Assembly (NCBI RefSeq): GCF_001761365.1
Contig: NZ_CP017477.1
Location: 1,076,501-1,140,500 of the forward strand
Direction: 5' to 3'
Length of the DNA stretch: 64,000 bases
Origin: Polaribacter vadi
GTDB taxonomy: Bacteria; Bacteroidota; Bacteroidia; Flavobacteriales; Flavobacteriaceae
The stretch's first letter is position 1. Each line of letters starts with the position of its first letter. The notes below the pieces were generated by a model. It was not told the origin of the DNA and searched no databases. It worked only from the letters and a program-made list of their open reading frames with translations. A program made the translations under genes and the position numbers. Shown in pieces: positions 17,767 to 27,953 of the stretch.

Positions 17767-19305
17767 CTAATTTTTGATCAATTCTGCTTCTAATTCTTCA
17801 AGAGATTTTCCTTTCGTCTCAGGTAAAATTTTGATAAAAATTATAAAACCTAAAGAAGCTATAATTCCAAATATAAAAAAAGTTAACGCATTTCCAAAAT
17901 TAGATAACTCCCATGGAAATATTAATTGAACTATAGAACTAATTAAAGAATTTACGAAAGCAATACCCCCAATTGCCAGACCTCTATACTTAATTGGATA
18001 TAGCTCTGACAATAACACCCACATTACTGGCCCTAATGAAAATGCAAAGCATGCAATAAATCCTAAAATTCCTACCAAAATTAAGTTTGCATTTATATTG
18101 GCTGCAGCTTCTATAATTACACCATCATTTTTACTATAAATTCTATTACCTAATATAGTTTTTAAATCATCTTTAAAATCAACATCATTATCATAGACTT
18201 TATCAATTATTTGTAACAATTTTTGAGAATCTTGAAAATCAAACTGTTTTACTTTTTGTTCAGTTAATTGATAAGTTGCCTGATTAAAACCATAGGCGCA
18301 TAATAATAAACTTATTGCTACACCTGCAGTGCCAATTAACAACAAAGGTCTTCTACCCATTTTATCAATTAAATACATGGCAATAAAAGTAAAAATTACC
18401 GTAATTGTACTTAATAAAATTCCAGATGAAAAAGAAGCATCTGTTCCAACACCTGTTTGTTTAAAGATAGATGTTGCATAAAAATAAACGGCATTGATTC
18501 CTGTAATTTGCTGTAAAATTCCAACAACTAAACCTACCATTAAAATAAAACGCAAAGAAGGTTTTAGTAAATCTTTAATTTTTAAAGTTGATTTGTTTTT
18601 TTCTGATTGTACATTTTTATCAATTGAAGCTATTTCTGATTCTGCTTTTACTTTACCATGAATTTGATGAAGTACTTCTTTTGCTTCATCAAATTTTTCT
18701 CTTAAATACAACCAACGTGGACTTCTTGGCACAAAGAATAAAAATATAAAGTATAAAAGAGCGGGTATTAATTCTACACCTAACATCCATCTCCAAACAT
18801 TTTCATCAGTCAAAAACGTATCACCAGAAATGTTATATTTATTAAAGAAATAGTTGCTTAAGAAAGCAACAAAAAAACCAAGAACAATATTCAATTGCTG
18901 AATAGCAACTAATTTCCCTCTATTTTCGGCTGTTGAAATTTCTGCAATAAACATTGGTGCTAAAACCAAGGCTGCACCAAAAGCCAAACCACCAATCATT
19001 CTTGCAATATAAAGGATTTCGTAAGACCAAGCTAAAGCCGAAAAAACAGCTGAAATTGCATATAAAAAAGCAACAAAAAGCAACATTTTTTTACGACCAA
19101 TCTTATCACTTAATCTTCCAGAAAATAGCATTGCTATCATTGCTGCAAAAGAAGGAGAACTCACTACCCATCCAGATTGAATATCACTTAAATTAAATTC
19201 AGGACCAGCGTAAGACATAACTCCTGAAATAATTCCTGCATCAAAGCCAAAAAGAAACCCACCCAAAGAAACTACAAAGGCAATAAATATTAATTTTTTG
19301 GTCAT
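17767..19305 (-). CDS. MFS sugar porter (SP family)
   Basis: The 512-aa protein has the 12-transmembrane layout of proton/sugar symporters. SP-family signatures are visible: DKIGRKK in loop 2-3, RSPRWLYLREK in the central loop, DKMGRRP in loop 8-9 and PETKGKSLEE at the C-terminus. A roughly 60-residue insertion between helices 9 and 10 (EQKVKQFDFQDSQ and following) is a known Bacteroidota variant. It probably imports glucose or a short glucoside across the inner membrane as the last step of the adjacent glucan locus. It follows the GH30 gene by 12 bp and ends the operon. Confidence 0.9.
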   Translation of the reverse strand: MTKKLIFIAFVVSLGGFLFGFDAGIISGVMSYAGPEFNLSDIQSGWVVSSPSFAAMIAMLFSGRLSDKIGRKKMLLFVAFLYAISAVFSALAWSYEILYIARMIGGLAFGAALVLAPMFIAEISTAENRGKLVAIQQLNIVLGFFVAFLSNYFFNKYNISGDTFLTDENVWRWMLGVELIPALLYFIFLFFVPRSPRWLYLREKFDEAKEVLHQIHGKVKAESEIASIDKNVQSEKNKSTLKIKDLLKPSLRFILMVGLVVGILQQITGINAVYFYATSIFKQTGVGTDASFSSGILLSTITVIFTFIAMYLIDKMGRRPLLLIGTAGVAISLLLCAYGFNQATYQLTEQKVKQFDFQDSQKLLQIIDKVYDNDVDFKDDLKTILGNRIYSKNDGVIIEAAANINANLILVGILGFIACFAFSLGPVMWVLLSELYPIKYRGLAIGGIAFVNSLISSIVQLIFPWELSNFGNALTFFIFGIIASLGFIIFIKILPETKGKSLEELEAELIKN

Positions 19306-19317
19306 ATAAATATTATT

Positions 19318-20823
19318 TTAATTAAGTGTAATTGTTTGAATTGAATGAGGTGGTATTTTTAATTTAGCTGTATTTAAATCAATTGTAACGGTATAATCTA
19401 ACATCTTATTAGAAGTGTTCATAGCTATAATAGCAATACTATTATTTTTATTTTTAAAAGCCGTAGAAATAATACTATTAGAACTTGTAACGCTGCTTAT
19501 TCTTTTTGCTCCTGGCCTTATAAATTTAGAAAAATGACCTATATAATAAAATGAGTTGGTAAAATTTAAATCCCCTGTTTGTGTGTTTCCATGCACTGGT
19601 GCAAAACATAAATTACCAACATGATTTGGACCTCCTGTTTCATCTAGAAGGATATTCCAATCTGTCCATGCAACAGTGCCGTTATTAAAATCTTTAATCA
19701 TTGCTTTTCCATAACGTTCTGCTAATGATGGATCTTCATTTTCTAATCTTTCAAGATCATATCCTTCATTGCATCCTTCTGTAAAAATTAATTTTTTATC
19801 AGGGTAAGCTTCATTTACACTTGCTACATTTTCAAACATTGGGTTATCATCTTTCCAGTCTTCATACCAATGAAAACCGGTACCCCAAACATATTTTGCT
19901 GCTTCTGGATCGTTTAAAATAGTGCTAGCTCTTTGATATAATAAATCTCTATTATGATCCCAAACAATTATTTTTTTATCTCCTAAACCCTCTTTTTCTA
20001 AAGTTGGTCCTAAATAATCTTTTAAAAAGTCGCGTTCTTCTTCTGCTGTATAAATACAAGATTCCCAACGTTGCACTGCCATTGGTTCATTTTGAATTGA
20101 AAGGCCCCAAATTGGTATTCCTTCTTTTTCGTAGGCTTTTATAAATTTAGCATAATAATTTGCCCAAGGTTGGTAGAACTCCTTCTTTAATTTACCTCCT
20201 CTTAACATATTATCATTGGTTTTCATAAATGCAGGGGGGCTCCAAGGGCTTGCGTACATGGTTAATTGACCGCCTGCTGCTTCAATTGCTTTTTTGGTAA
20301 ATGGAATTCTATATTTTCTATCATGCTCTATAGAAAAAGTATTTAATTCTTTATCATCCTCTTCTATATAAGTGTAACTTGCTTTTGAAAAATCGCAACT
20401 ATGAATAATCGTTCTTGCTAAAGAATATCCAATACCTTTCTCTTCATCATAATAAGCCTCTAAAAACAATTCTTGATTTTCTTTTGTTAATTTATAAAAA
20501 GTTTCTGCAGAAGCATCTGTTAATGCTGCACCTATTCCTACAAATTCTTGAAACTCATTTTTAGGATCTACCATTATATCAATTTCAGTTTCTAAAGGCT
20601 GTTTAAAATCTGAAAATAAAATGGTGTCTGTTAGTGTAAGTTTTAATTTTGAGTTGTGAGCTGTGGTATACACTATTGCTTTTGCAGTTCTAATATCAAA
20701 AGAAATTTGTTCTTTATTATGATCTTTTTGATCATTTTTTTTTGATTCTTTACATTGAAAAAAACCAAAAGAAAGAAAAAGTACACAAAAATATAAGGCT
20801 TGTTTTTTTAAACTTTCTTTCAT
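19318..20823 (-). CDS. GH30 family glycoside hydrolase (lipoprotein)
   Basis: A signal peptide with a lipobox-like FFQC (Cys24) precedes a (beta/alpha)8 catalytic domain with a C-terminal beta domain (about 430-501). Family GH30 features are the acid/base in QNEPMAVQ (Glu246), the nucleophile in FTEGCNEG (Glu349) and the conserved FVGIGAALTDASAE strand near 95. GH30 members in laminarin loci act on beta-1,6-linked glucose side chains, so a beta-1,6-glucanase/glucosidase role is inferred; glucosylceramidase-like specificity is the alternative. It is clustered with GH3 and GH16. Confidence 0.9.
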   Translation of the reverse strand: MKESLKKQALYFCVLFLSFGFFQCKESKKNDQKDHNKEQISFDIRTAKAIVYTTAHNSKLKLTLTDTILFSDFKQPLETEIDIMVDPKNEFQEFVGIGAALTDASAETFYKLTKENQELFLEAYYDEEKGIGYSLARTIIHSCDFSKASYTYIEEDDKELNTFSIEHDRKYRIPFTKKAIEAAGGQLTMYASPWSPPAFMKTNDNMLRGGKLKKEFYQPWANYYAKFIKAYEKEGIPIWGLSIQNEPMAVQRWESCIYTAEEERDFLKDYLGPTLEKEGLGDKKIIVWDHNRDLLYQRASTILNDPEAAKYVWGTGFHWYEDWKDDNPMFENVASVNEAYPDKKLIFTEGCNEGYDLERLENEDPSLAERYGKAMIKDFNNGTVAWTDWNILLDETGGPNHVGNLCFAPVHGNTQTGDLNFTNSFYYIGHFSKFIRPGAKRISSVTSSNSIISTAFKNKNNSIAIIAMNTSNKMLDYTVTIDLNTAKLKIPPHSIQTITLN

Positions 20824-20872
20824 CTTTTTATTCTTTTAAAATTAAATTTATTGATAACTATTTACTATTCCT

Positions 20873-22702
20873 TTAATTGTTCTTATAGGTTAAACCAAAC
20901 CCGAAATCGAACAATGGTTTTTTTGATTTATCCCAAAAATTGACCCCATATTTTTCGTTAAAATCTTCTACTGATTTTGGCCATGAATGTGGTAATTTCC
21001 CCTTAAAATCAAAATTACCAAAAAGAACTTCTGCGATTCCATCACCTTCAGAACCAGGCAACCAAGCTGCTATAAACGCATCAGATAAATTTATTTGTTT
21101 CGTTGTTACTAAAGGTCTTCCAGAAATTAAAACAACCACTGTTTTAACACCTTTTGCAGTGTAGGTTTCTATGTATTTTTGATGTTTTTCACTTAATGTA
21201 AGTCTGCGTTCTCCTTTGCCATCAGTTATATCTCCAAACATTTCTGCGTAAGGCGTTTCACCAACCACAATGATAGCTATATCTGCATCAAAATAATTTC
21301 CTTTAGCTTCTTTATCATAGATTACATCTGCGTTTGTTTTAGCTTTTATCCCATCTAAAATTGTAGTTGCACCTTTATAGTTTTCTCTTGTACCTTGCCA
21401 AGCCATTGTCCAACCTCCAGATTGCAATCCTGAATTATTGGCATGCTCTCCTACTACTATTATTTTTTTTATTTCTTGGCTTATTGGTAAAGTAGCATTT
21501 TCATTTTTTAATAATACCAAAGATTCTCTTACAGCCTGTCTTGCTTTATTTCGATGATTTTGACTGCCAATTTCAGAAATTAAAGAGGTTTTTGTATATG
21601 GATTTTTAAACAAGCCTAGTCTAAACTTTTGTCTTAAAATTCTTTTTACAGCATCATTAATTCTATCAATAGAAACTGCATCATTCGCAACTGCATTTTT
21701 TAATCCATTTTGAAATATATCTAAATCACCATCAACAGCCATTACCATATCTACGCCAGCATTAATAACCTCATTTCTACCAAACCTAGAATACCCTTTC
21801 CAATCGGTTATGACAATTCCGTCAAAACCCATGCTTTTTTTTAACGTATCGTTAATTAAAGCTTTATGAGTGTGCATTGGCATACCTGTTAACGTGTTAA
21901 ATGAAGCCATTACTGCACCTACTTTGGCTTTTACTGCAGCTTTGTAAGGTGGCAATAATTTTTCTGAAACTTCTTTCATAGATAAAGACGTATTTCCTCC
22001 TTCTATTCCAAAATCTGTAGCTCCATCACCAATAAAATGTTTGGCAGTAGCCATTACTGTATGACTGTCTTTTAAATTTCCTTGAAGGCCTTCTATTGAA
22101 GCTTTTGCCATTTTACTTGTTAATACTGTGTTTTCTGAAAATGCTTCGTACACTCTTCCCCATTTTTCATTGTAAGGAACTGCAATGCAAGGAGAAAATG
22201 TCCAATTAAAGCCTGTAGCTTGAGCTTCTAAAGCCGTAATCTGAGCAACTTCTTTTACCAAAGTTGTATTTTGAGTTGCGCCCAAACCAATATTATGAGG
22301 AAAAATAGTTGCACCCTGAAATGTATTTTGACCATGAACTGCGTCTACGCCAAATAATAATGGAATTCCTAAACGCGTTGACAAAGCTTTTTCTTGCAAA
22401 GTTTTAAATCTGTTTTGCCATCCTAAAGCATCTTTCCCTGGATTTGGACCTTGGGTATGGATTACAGATCCAATGAGTTTTGTAGCAATATCATTATCTG
22501 AATCCATATCTGCAAAATGTCTTACTTGAGACATTTGTCCTATCTTTTCATCTAAAGTCATTAATGTCAATAATGAATCAACTTTGTTTTCAATGAGTCT
22601 ATCTTCATCAAAATAAGTATTTTTTTTACATCCATTTAAAAATGAACTTAAAAAAACAATTGATAGCAAGTAAAACTTAGGGTTAATCCTGTATGGAATC
22701 AT
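20873..22702 (-). CDS. GH3 family beta-glucosidase
   Basis: The 609-aa protein starts with a lipoprotein signal (SSFLNGC, Cys25). The N-terminal (beta/alpha)8 domain has LFGVDAVHGQNTF, ATAKHFIGDG and the nucleophile motif IVITDWKGY (Asp300). The second alpha/beta sandwich domain follows (VVVGEHANNSGLQSGGWTMA). Length and motifs match exo-beta-glucosidases. In a laminarin locus it would release glucose from oligosaccharides in the periplasm. It lies 49 bp upstream of the GH30 gene. The substrate is inferred from context. Confidence 0.92.
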   Translation of the reverse strand: MIPYRINPKFYLLSIVFLSSFLNGCKKNTYFDEDRLIENKVDSLLTLMTLDEKIGQMSQVRHFADMDSDNDIATKLIGSVIHTQGPNPGKDALGWQNRFKTLQEKALSTRLGIPLLFGVDAVHGQNTFQGATIFPHNIGLGATQNTTLVKEVAQITALEAQATGFNWTFSPCIAVPYNEKWGRVYEAFSENTVLTSKMAKASIEGLQGNLKDSHTVMATAKHFIGDGATDFGIEGGNTSLSMKEVSEKLLPPYKAAVKAKVGAVMASFNTLTGMPMHTHKALINDTLKKSMGFDGIVITDWKGYSRFGRNEVINAGVDMVMAVDGDLDIFQNGLKNAVANDAVSIDRINDAVKRILRQKFRLGLFKNPYTKTSLISEIGSQNHRNKARQAVRESLVLLKNENATLPISQEIKKIIVVGEHANNSGLQSGGWTMAWQGTRENYKGATTILDGIKAKTNADVIYDKEAKGNYFDADIAIIVVGETPYAEMFGDITDGKGERRLTLSEKHQKYIETYTAKGVKTVVVLISGRPLVTTKQINLSDAFIAAWLPGSEGDGIAEVLFGNFDFKGKLPHSWPKSVEDFNEKYGVNFWDKSKKPLFDFGFGLTYKNN

Positions 22703-22770
22703 ATAATTTTGTCTATAAAATTTTATTGATAAATTAGGTTTGTAAAGTTGATTTTTATAAAATTTAATGC

Positions 22771-23628
22771 TTATTTATATTCGTGTTTTACCCAATCAAC
22801 TTCCATAACCCATTCTTTACCTGACATCGGTGAATCTGTAATTTTTGCAAAATTTAGAATCGCAAACATGGGTTCAGGGTATTTATCACCTTCGCCAACA
22901 TTTCTATAAATTTCTTTATCATCAACTCTATATACCAAGTCACTACCTTCCCACTCAACAGAGTACTCATGATATTCATTTAGAGTAACATCGAAACCTT
23001 TTCTCAAGCTCCACCAATCACCTTTATCACATTCGCCTAAACTTTTAATAGCGCCTGCTGTAAAATGGTCTTTTTGATGATCTCCATGATGTTCAAAAAT
23101 ATCTATCTCACCAGAACCTTTTAAAGGCCAACAAATATTCTCATCTTCTTCTTGTACGGGTGACTCGTTATTTTGTGCACCTAAAATCCACCAAGCAGGA
23201 AACATACTTGGCTCACCATTACTACCTAATTTTAATCTAGCTGTCCATTTACCTTTAATAAATTCTTTTTTATTTTTAGATACAATACGTCCTGCTACAT
23301 ATTGTGTTTCTGGATGCTGTTTTCCATTTTTATCCAAGTTATCACAGGGGCTTGGTTTGCCAGTATCTACCACTTTCAATTTTAAGGTACCCTGACTCAC
23401 TTCTCTTGTTCCAAATTCACCCTCTGGCACATAGCAATGTGTTTCATTATTTACCCAAATGCGTTGGTCTTGCCAGTTATTTGAATTAAATTTATCAAAA
23501 TTGTCTAGAAAATCTACTTTCCATTCACTTGAAGTTTGGTTCTTATTTGAATCTTTTTTTTCTTTTGGTTTACAGGCAACTATTAGCGTTGCAATTAGCA
23601 TTAGCGTTGCTAAATATCTTTTTTTCAT
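22771..23628 (-). CDS. GH16 family endo-beta-1,3-glucanase (laminarinase-like)
   Basis: The catalytic motif E-x-D-x-x-E is intact (GEIDIFEHHG; Glu174, Asp176, Glu179). The 285-aa beta-jellyroll enzyme has a lipobox (LIVAC, Cys19) and family motifs including FPAWWILG and the downstream strand ILNFAKI. Single-domain GH16_3 enzymes of this size are endo-acting on beta-1,3-glucan. The lipid anchor suggests placement in the outer membrane, probably surface-facing. Its place in the PUL makes laminarin the best candidate substrate. Confidence 0.93.
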   Translation of the reverse strand: MKKRYLATLMLIATLIVACKPKEKKDSNKNQTSSEWKVDFLDNFDKFNSNNWQDQRIWVNNETHCYVPEGEFGTREVSQGTLKLKVVDTGKPSPCDNLDKNGKQHPETQYVAGRIVSKNKKEFIKGKWTARLKLGSNGEPSMFPAWWILGAQNNESPVQEEDENICWPLKGSGEIDIFEHHGDHQKDHFTAGAIKSLGECDKGDWWSLRKGFDVTLNEYHEYSVEWEGSDLVYRVDDKEIYRNVGEGDKYPEPMFAILNFAKITDSPMSGKEWVMEVDWVKHEYK

Positions 23629-24039
23629 TATATGGTTTTTAAATTATATTCTTTATAAAATATTATTTTTTTTATGAAGGACTCCGTTGCAAAACACCAT
23701 TAATTGTCATATACAAATATCAAAATCAGTATTTTACTAAAAATATCAATATTAGATGAATCATTTTTTTGACTTTTTAAATCTGCTAAATTATCATCCA
23801 TTTCTTCATCGCTATAAAAGGTTTTTTACTTTCAAATACTACATAATTTGTTCTTTTATGACTTATATAATTGATAACTGCTTCTATTTTCTATTTCTTG
23901 TTATGTCCTGTTTTAGAAAAATGGTCTTTAATAATTTTTAGCACTCTTCTTTATTGTCCTTTTGATATTGCAAAAGGAAGTTTAAAAATTAAATACACAA
24001 TTGTAAAAGATGCTACAATTTTCTTCAATTTCTAACTAC
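23629..24039. other. Intergenic gap between GH5 and GH16 genes
   Basis: This 411-bp gap has a 61-codon plus-strand open frame (23756-23941) that reads as hydrophobic low-complexity and is probably chance. No terminator or clear promoter was found, but the gap is long enough to hold an internal promoter for the GH16-GH3-GH30-MFS genes. Confidence 0.4.
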
Positions 24040-26730
24040 TTAGTCTTTTATGAGTTTTTTTTGAAAACTCCCTTTGTCTGTTTCTATTGATAATAAATAT
24101 ACTCCTGATTTTAAGCTAGATAAATTATAAACTCCATTAGATTCTGTAGGGTGTATATTTTTTATCAAACGACCATTTAAATCCATAATTTTTAAATCTT
24201 TAATGATTTGTTGATTGTTTAATTTAATATTAAAATTATCTGTAAATGGATTTGGGAAAATTTTTACACCATTTTTAATTACATCTTCTGTACTTAAGCT
24301 ACTTGTAAATTCAAACTCAAACCAATTCATATTAAAACCACTTTGTAACACTTTCATTTTTAACGTATAAATACCTTCGTTTAAAGTTGTTTGTGTTGCA
24401 GTTGTTTGCCAAGATTGCCAACCACCAGTTACTGGTAAGTCTATGGTAGAAATACTTTGAGTAACTTCATTATGTGAAAGTTCAAATTCAATTTTCCCAG
24501 CACTAGATTCTGCTGCAGTTCTAAGGTTTAAGTTGTAGTAACCACTTTCAGAAATATAAATTAAGTATTCTGCGTAATCTCCAGCATCTGTATAACCAAT
24601 GTTTTGACCTGCGCCAGTATCTGTTGTATTTTCGGTTTCTAGCCCTTGTTGTGTAGAAAAGTCTTCGGCTTGAATTTTTCCAGGAATCAATAAACGCGTT
24701 ATCAAATTATTATTAACTAATTTATTTTGAAAATTAGATAGTGCAACATTGTAAGTTGATGTAATACTATTTCCTATATAGCTTACTTTTATTTCATCTT
24801 GATAGAATAAATATTTAGCCAACTCAATAACAATTAATCGATTATTAGAAGGGTCTATTGCTGCTGATGTTATGGTTCTCGTGGCATTATTTACGGTTAC
24901 TTCAAACGGATTATTTGTAAGTTCTTGATTATTTAGAGGTTGATTTAAAACGATTTTAAGCGATTTTTCATCATCATTTGTGCTGGCACTTAAAACATTA
25001 AAACTGGGTATAGTTTCTGTTGATTTTAAGAACTCAATACTACTCATGTTGTAGGATGCATTACCATCAACCAAAATTTTTAGTATATGTTTGCCTGCTT
25101 CCATATATTTATTGGAAACGGTTTGGAATACAAAATTACTCCAACCTCCTGTACTTCCTAAAGTAACATCTCCCGCAAAATCAACTTCATCTAAAAAGAA
25201 CTTTGGTTTTCCACCACTTTGTTCTGTAGCATATCTAAATTTGAAATTGTAAAAACCTGTTTCTTCAACATTTACGGTATATTTTAACCATTCGTTTTTT
25301 TGTGTAAAGCCAATATGATACCCATTGCTATTGGTGTTGTCTGTATTGGTTTGTATATCTACACCATCATTTCTATAATTCCACCCAGAATTCCATGCTT
25401 TATATTCATTTGTAGATAATGAATAGTTTGCATAATCAATATCATTATAAGCGATTCCGTTTGTTCCTAAATCATAATCAGAAAGATAAATAACTCCAGG
25501 AATTGTATGGTTTTTATAGGGAATATGAGTTTCATCTTGTGGTTGTCTAATACAAGCATCAACCACATCTTTATAGTATTTGTTGTTATCTACTAACAAA
25601 TCGTCTGTTATTTGTTTTAATCCATCTATAGCATCTAGCACAGATGGTTTTGCAGCTTCCCCTTTCCAATAGTTAATGATAGCTTCGTATTTTGGATTTG
25701 AATTTATTGAAAAAGGACTCACTGTTGTCGCAATTCTTTTCCAAGGCCACCAAGACCAACCAATATTATTGTCTTCAAATAAATTGATAGCTTCTGTGTA
25801 CCAAACATTCGAATTTTCACCAGATTCTCCCATCCAAAGAGGTACGTTGTGTTGATTTCTCAGATCTAAAACCCACTGAATGGAAGCAGTATCATTATAG
25901 GTCCAATATTTATGAAAACTATAGACCATATTGGAATCCCAGGGAGGTGTTAATCCTGAAAAATCATTGGCAAACCAGTTTCCTTCTATAAAAAGAATAT
26001 GATTGGAATCATAAGTTCTTATTTCGTTGGTAATTCTAACATATAAATCGCGAAGTACGCTATCTCCCAAAGGCCAATTGACTTCATTGAGTAAGTCATA
26101 ACCGCCAATCCATTCTTTGTCTTTATATCTTTCCGCTAACTTACCCCATAAAGCCATTGTTTTACTTTTATTCAGCTCACTTTCCCAAAGAGAAGGTTTA
26201 TCTGAGTCATAATCTGAAATGGCAGCATCTTGCCCCTGGCCTCCAGGAGCTGCATGCATATCTAAAATAAGATAAATTTCATTTGCTTCGCACCAAGTTA
26301 AGAGTTCGTCAACCATTTCGAAACCTGTTTCTAACCAAGTATTTTCGCCTTGTATAGGTTCAGCTTCTATGGGTGGTGTAAACAAATTGTAATGCATAGC
26401 TAAACGCACGCTGTTATATCCCCATTTTTTAATGGAATCTAAATCTTGTTTTTGGAAAAAATTCTTTCGCCAATTAGAGTAAAAAGTTTTGGTTTCTTCT
26501 TCGCCAATTAACAGGTTTAACTTTTCTATAAACTCGTGCTGAGTATCTGCGGCTCCAGAAGAATTCATCATATAGCCTTCTTGTAACATCCAACCACCTA
26601 AGCCTATTCCTTTTAATAAAACTTCTTCCCCTTTTGAGTTGATGATTTTTTTACCTAAAGTTCTTAAACCTTGGGCGTTCAGAGAAATTGCACCTATTAA
26701 AAACAGGTACATTACATATTTTTTTATCAT
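24040..26730 (-). CDS. GH5 family glucanase with CBM6 modules and T9SS sorting domain
   Basis: Signal peptide (about 1-19). Catalytic domain about 20-370 with acid/base DLLNEVNWP (Glu216) and nucleophile LWMGESGEN (Glu302), the GH5 pair. Two CBM6-like modules follow: about 405-585 (ending in FLKSTE) and about 690-810 (starting KIQAEDFSTQQG), separated by a linker domain (about 585-690) resembling the SbsA/Ig type. A C-terminal type IX secretion sorting domain (about 815-896: VKIFPNPFTDNFNIKL, LKSGVYLLSIETDKG) directs export and surface attachment. Substrate likely branched beta-glucan. The next gene (SusE position) is 14 bp upstream. Confidence 0.9.
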   Translation of the reverse strand: MIKKYVMYLFLIGAISLNAQGLRTLGKKIINSKGEEVLLKGIGLGGWMLQEGYMMNSSGAADTQHEFIEKLNLLIGEEETKTFYSNWRKNFFQKQDLDSIKKWGYNSVRLAMHYNLFTPPIEAEPIQGENTWLETGFEMVDELLTWCEANEIYLILDMHAAPGGQGQDAAISDYDSDKPSLWESELNKSKTMALWGKLAERYKDKEWIGGYDLLNEVNWPLGDSVLRDLYVRITNEIRTYDSNHILFIEGNWFANDFSGLTPPWDSNMVYSFHKYWTYNDTASIQWVLDLRNQHNVPLWMGESGENSNVWYTEAINLFEDNNIGWSWWPWKRIATTVSPFSINSNPKYEAIINYWKGEAAKPSVLDAIDGLKQITDDLLVDNNKYYKDVVDACIRQPQDETHIPYKNHTIPGVIYLSDYDLGTNGIAYNDIDYANYSLSTNEYKAWNSGWNYRNDGVDIQTNTDNTNSNGYHIGFTQKNEWLKYTVNVEETGFYNFKFRYATEQSGGKPKFFLDEVDFAGDVTLGSTGGWSNFVFQTVSNKYMEAGKHILKILVDGNASYNMSSIEFLKSTETIPSFNVLSASTNDDEKSLKIVLNQPLNNQELTNNPFEVTVNNATRTITSAAIDPSNNRLIVIELAKYLFYQDEIKVSYIGNSITSTYNVALSNFQNKLVNNNLITRLLIPGKIQAEDFSTQQGLETENTTDTGAGQNIGYTDAGDYAEYLIYISESGYYNLNLRTAAESSAGKIEFELSHNEVTQSISTIDLPVTGGWQSWQTTATQTTLNEGIYTLKMKVLQSGFNMNWFEFEFTSSLSTEDVIKNGVKIFPNPFTDNFNIKLNNQQIIKDLKIMDLNGRLIKNIHPTESNGVYNLSSLKSGVYLLSIETDKGSFQKKLIKD

Positions 26731-26744
26731 TTTTATTTTATTTT

Positions 26745-27941
26745 TTATAAATTATCTAAACCATATAAGGTAATTTCTGAGCCAACTGTAATCTGAGTAC
26801 TACCGTAATTTGAAGTGATTGAGAATTTTAAATATCGAAATTGATCTGATGTGTTTGGTAAACTAAATTCGTGACCTTCTATAGCTTCTTGAAAAGCTGG
26901 TGAAGGAATATTGCCAGCTGCATCTCTTGGGTCTCCAATATCAAATTGCCCTAATAAATCCCAAGTTTGTGCATCGTTGCTAGCATATAAATCAAAAGAC
27001 TTTAAATTTTCTTCTTGATAATGATAGGTAACGCCACCACCATTATACCAAAATGCTCTTTGCCAAACTTTAAATCGTTGAATTTTGATGTTTTTATTTA
27101 AATCAATTACAATATCTAATGGAAAATTTAAGCTACCTCCATTATCATCTCTATTAATAATAAAATAACTGTTATCAGCATCTGTTTCAACTGTATCTAC
27201 AACATCATCCCAGAAGTTTACGGTTAGTCCTTCATAAGCATTTCCATTTATAGATTGATTCGCAATAAGTGTCCAGCTTGATTTATCTATTTTTTCTTCA
27301 AACAAAGGTGTGTATTTCCCTTTTTCTTCTAACGCTGTTATATTTCCTTCAAAATCTTCAACTTTAGTAGAAATTGTAAGTTCATTAGCTGCTAAACCTC
27401 TTAAAAAAATACTTTCTTGAGAATTGTTTGATGATAATATTCTAATGGTTTCTTCCCCATCGTCAAGAATATGAACATATACAAAGACAGTTTTAGATGC
27501 TATGTTTTCCCAAGTTATTTTTACGCCTCCTAAATCTGGAGTAATATCGATACTCTCTTGCACTAAAAAAATAAAAGATTCTAAAGGTGTAAAATTGACT
27601 TCTACAAAATTGGATACATTTTCATTCAAATCAATTACATATAACTTTACGTTTACGGGTGTAGATTGATTTAATCCATTTACTTCTAAAGAAGTATTGT
27701 ACTTGCTTGCCACTTTAAAAACTTCTTCTCCTTGCGAATTTGTATAAATTGCTTTAACGTATAAAATATCATCATCTGCTGGCAGTGAATAATTAATAAT
27801 ACCTCCACCATTTGTTGGTACTATTGTAATATTAGAAACTATTCCTGGTGGAATTGAATCTCCATCTTCATTATTAGAACAAGCGAAAATTGTTAAAATA
27901 AATACTAATAAAAGCGCTATTTTGTGCATTTGTTTTTTCAT
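26745..27941 (-). CDS. SusE-position lipoprotein (DUF4959/DUF5126/DUF5000)
   Basis: This 398-aa protein is a lipoprotein (LTIFAC, Cys21). Three domains match the DUF4959 (about 25-125), DUF5126 (about 125-225) and DUF5000 (about 230-395) series that follows SusD in many PULs. The last contains discoidin-like elements (LKSFDLYASNDAQTWDLLGQ, FRYLKFSITSNYGS). The family is thought to be a surface glycan-binding protein; direct binding is not shown here. It lies 12 bp after the SusD stop. Confidence 0.85.
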   Translation of the reverse strand: MKKQMHKIALLLVFILTIFACSNNEDGDSIPPGIVSNITIVPTNGGGIINYSLPADDDILYVKAIYTNSQGEEVFKVASKYNTSLEVNGLNQSTPVNVKLYVIDLNENVSNFVEVNFTPLESFIFLVQESIDITPDLGGVKITWENIASKTVFVYVHILDDGEETIRILSSNNSQESIFLRGLAANELTISTKVEDFEGNITALEEKGKYTPLFEEKIDKSSWTLIANQSINGNAYEGLTVNFWDDVVDTVETDADNSYFIINRDDNGGSLNFPLDIVIDLNKNIKIQRFKVWQRAFWYNGGGVTYHYQEENLKSFDLYASNDAQTWDLLGQFDIGDPRDAAGNIPSPAFQEAIEGHEFSLPNTSDQFRYLKFSITSNYGSTQITVGSEITLYGLDNL

Positions 27942-27953
27942 AATAATCTATTT

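Noticed and set aside
23756..23941. Small membrane protein gene on the plus strand
   Set aside because: Hydrophobic low-complexity frame in an AT-rich gap, with no conserved pattern and opposite to its operon.
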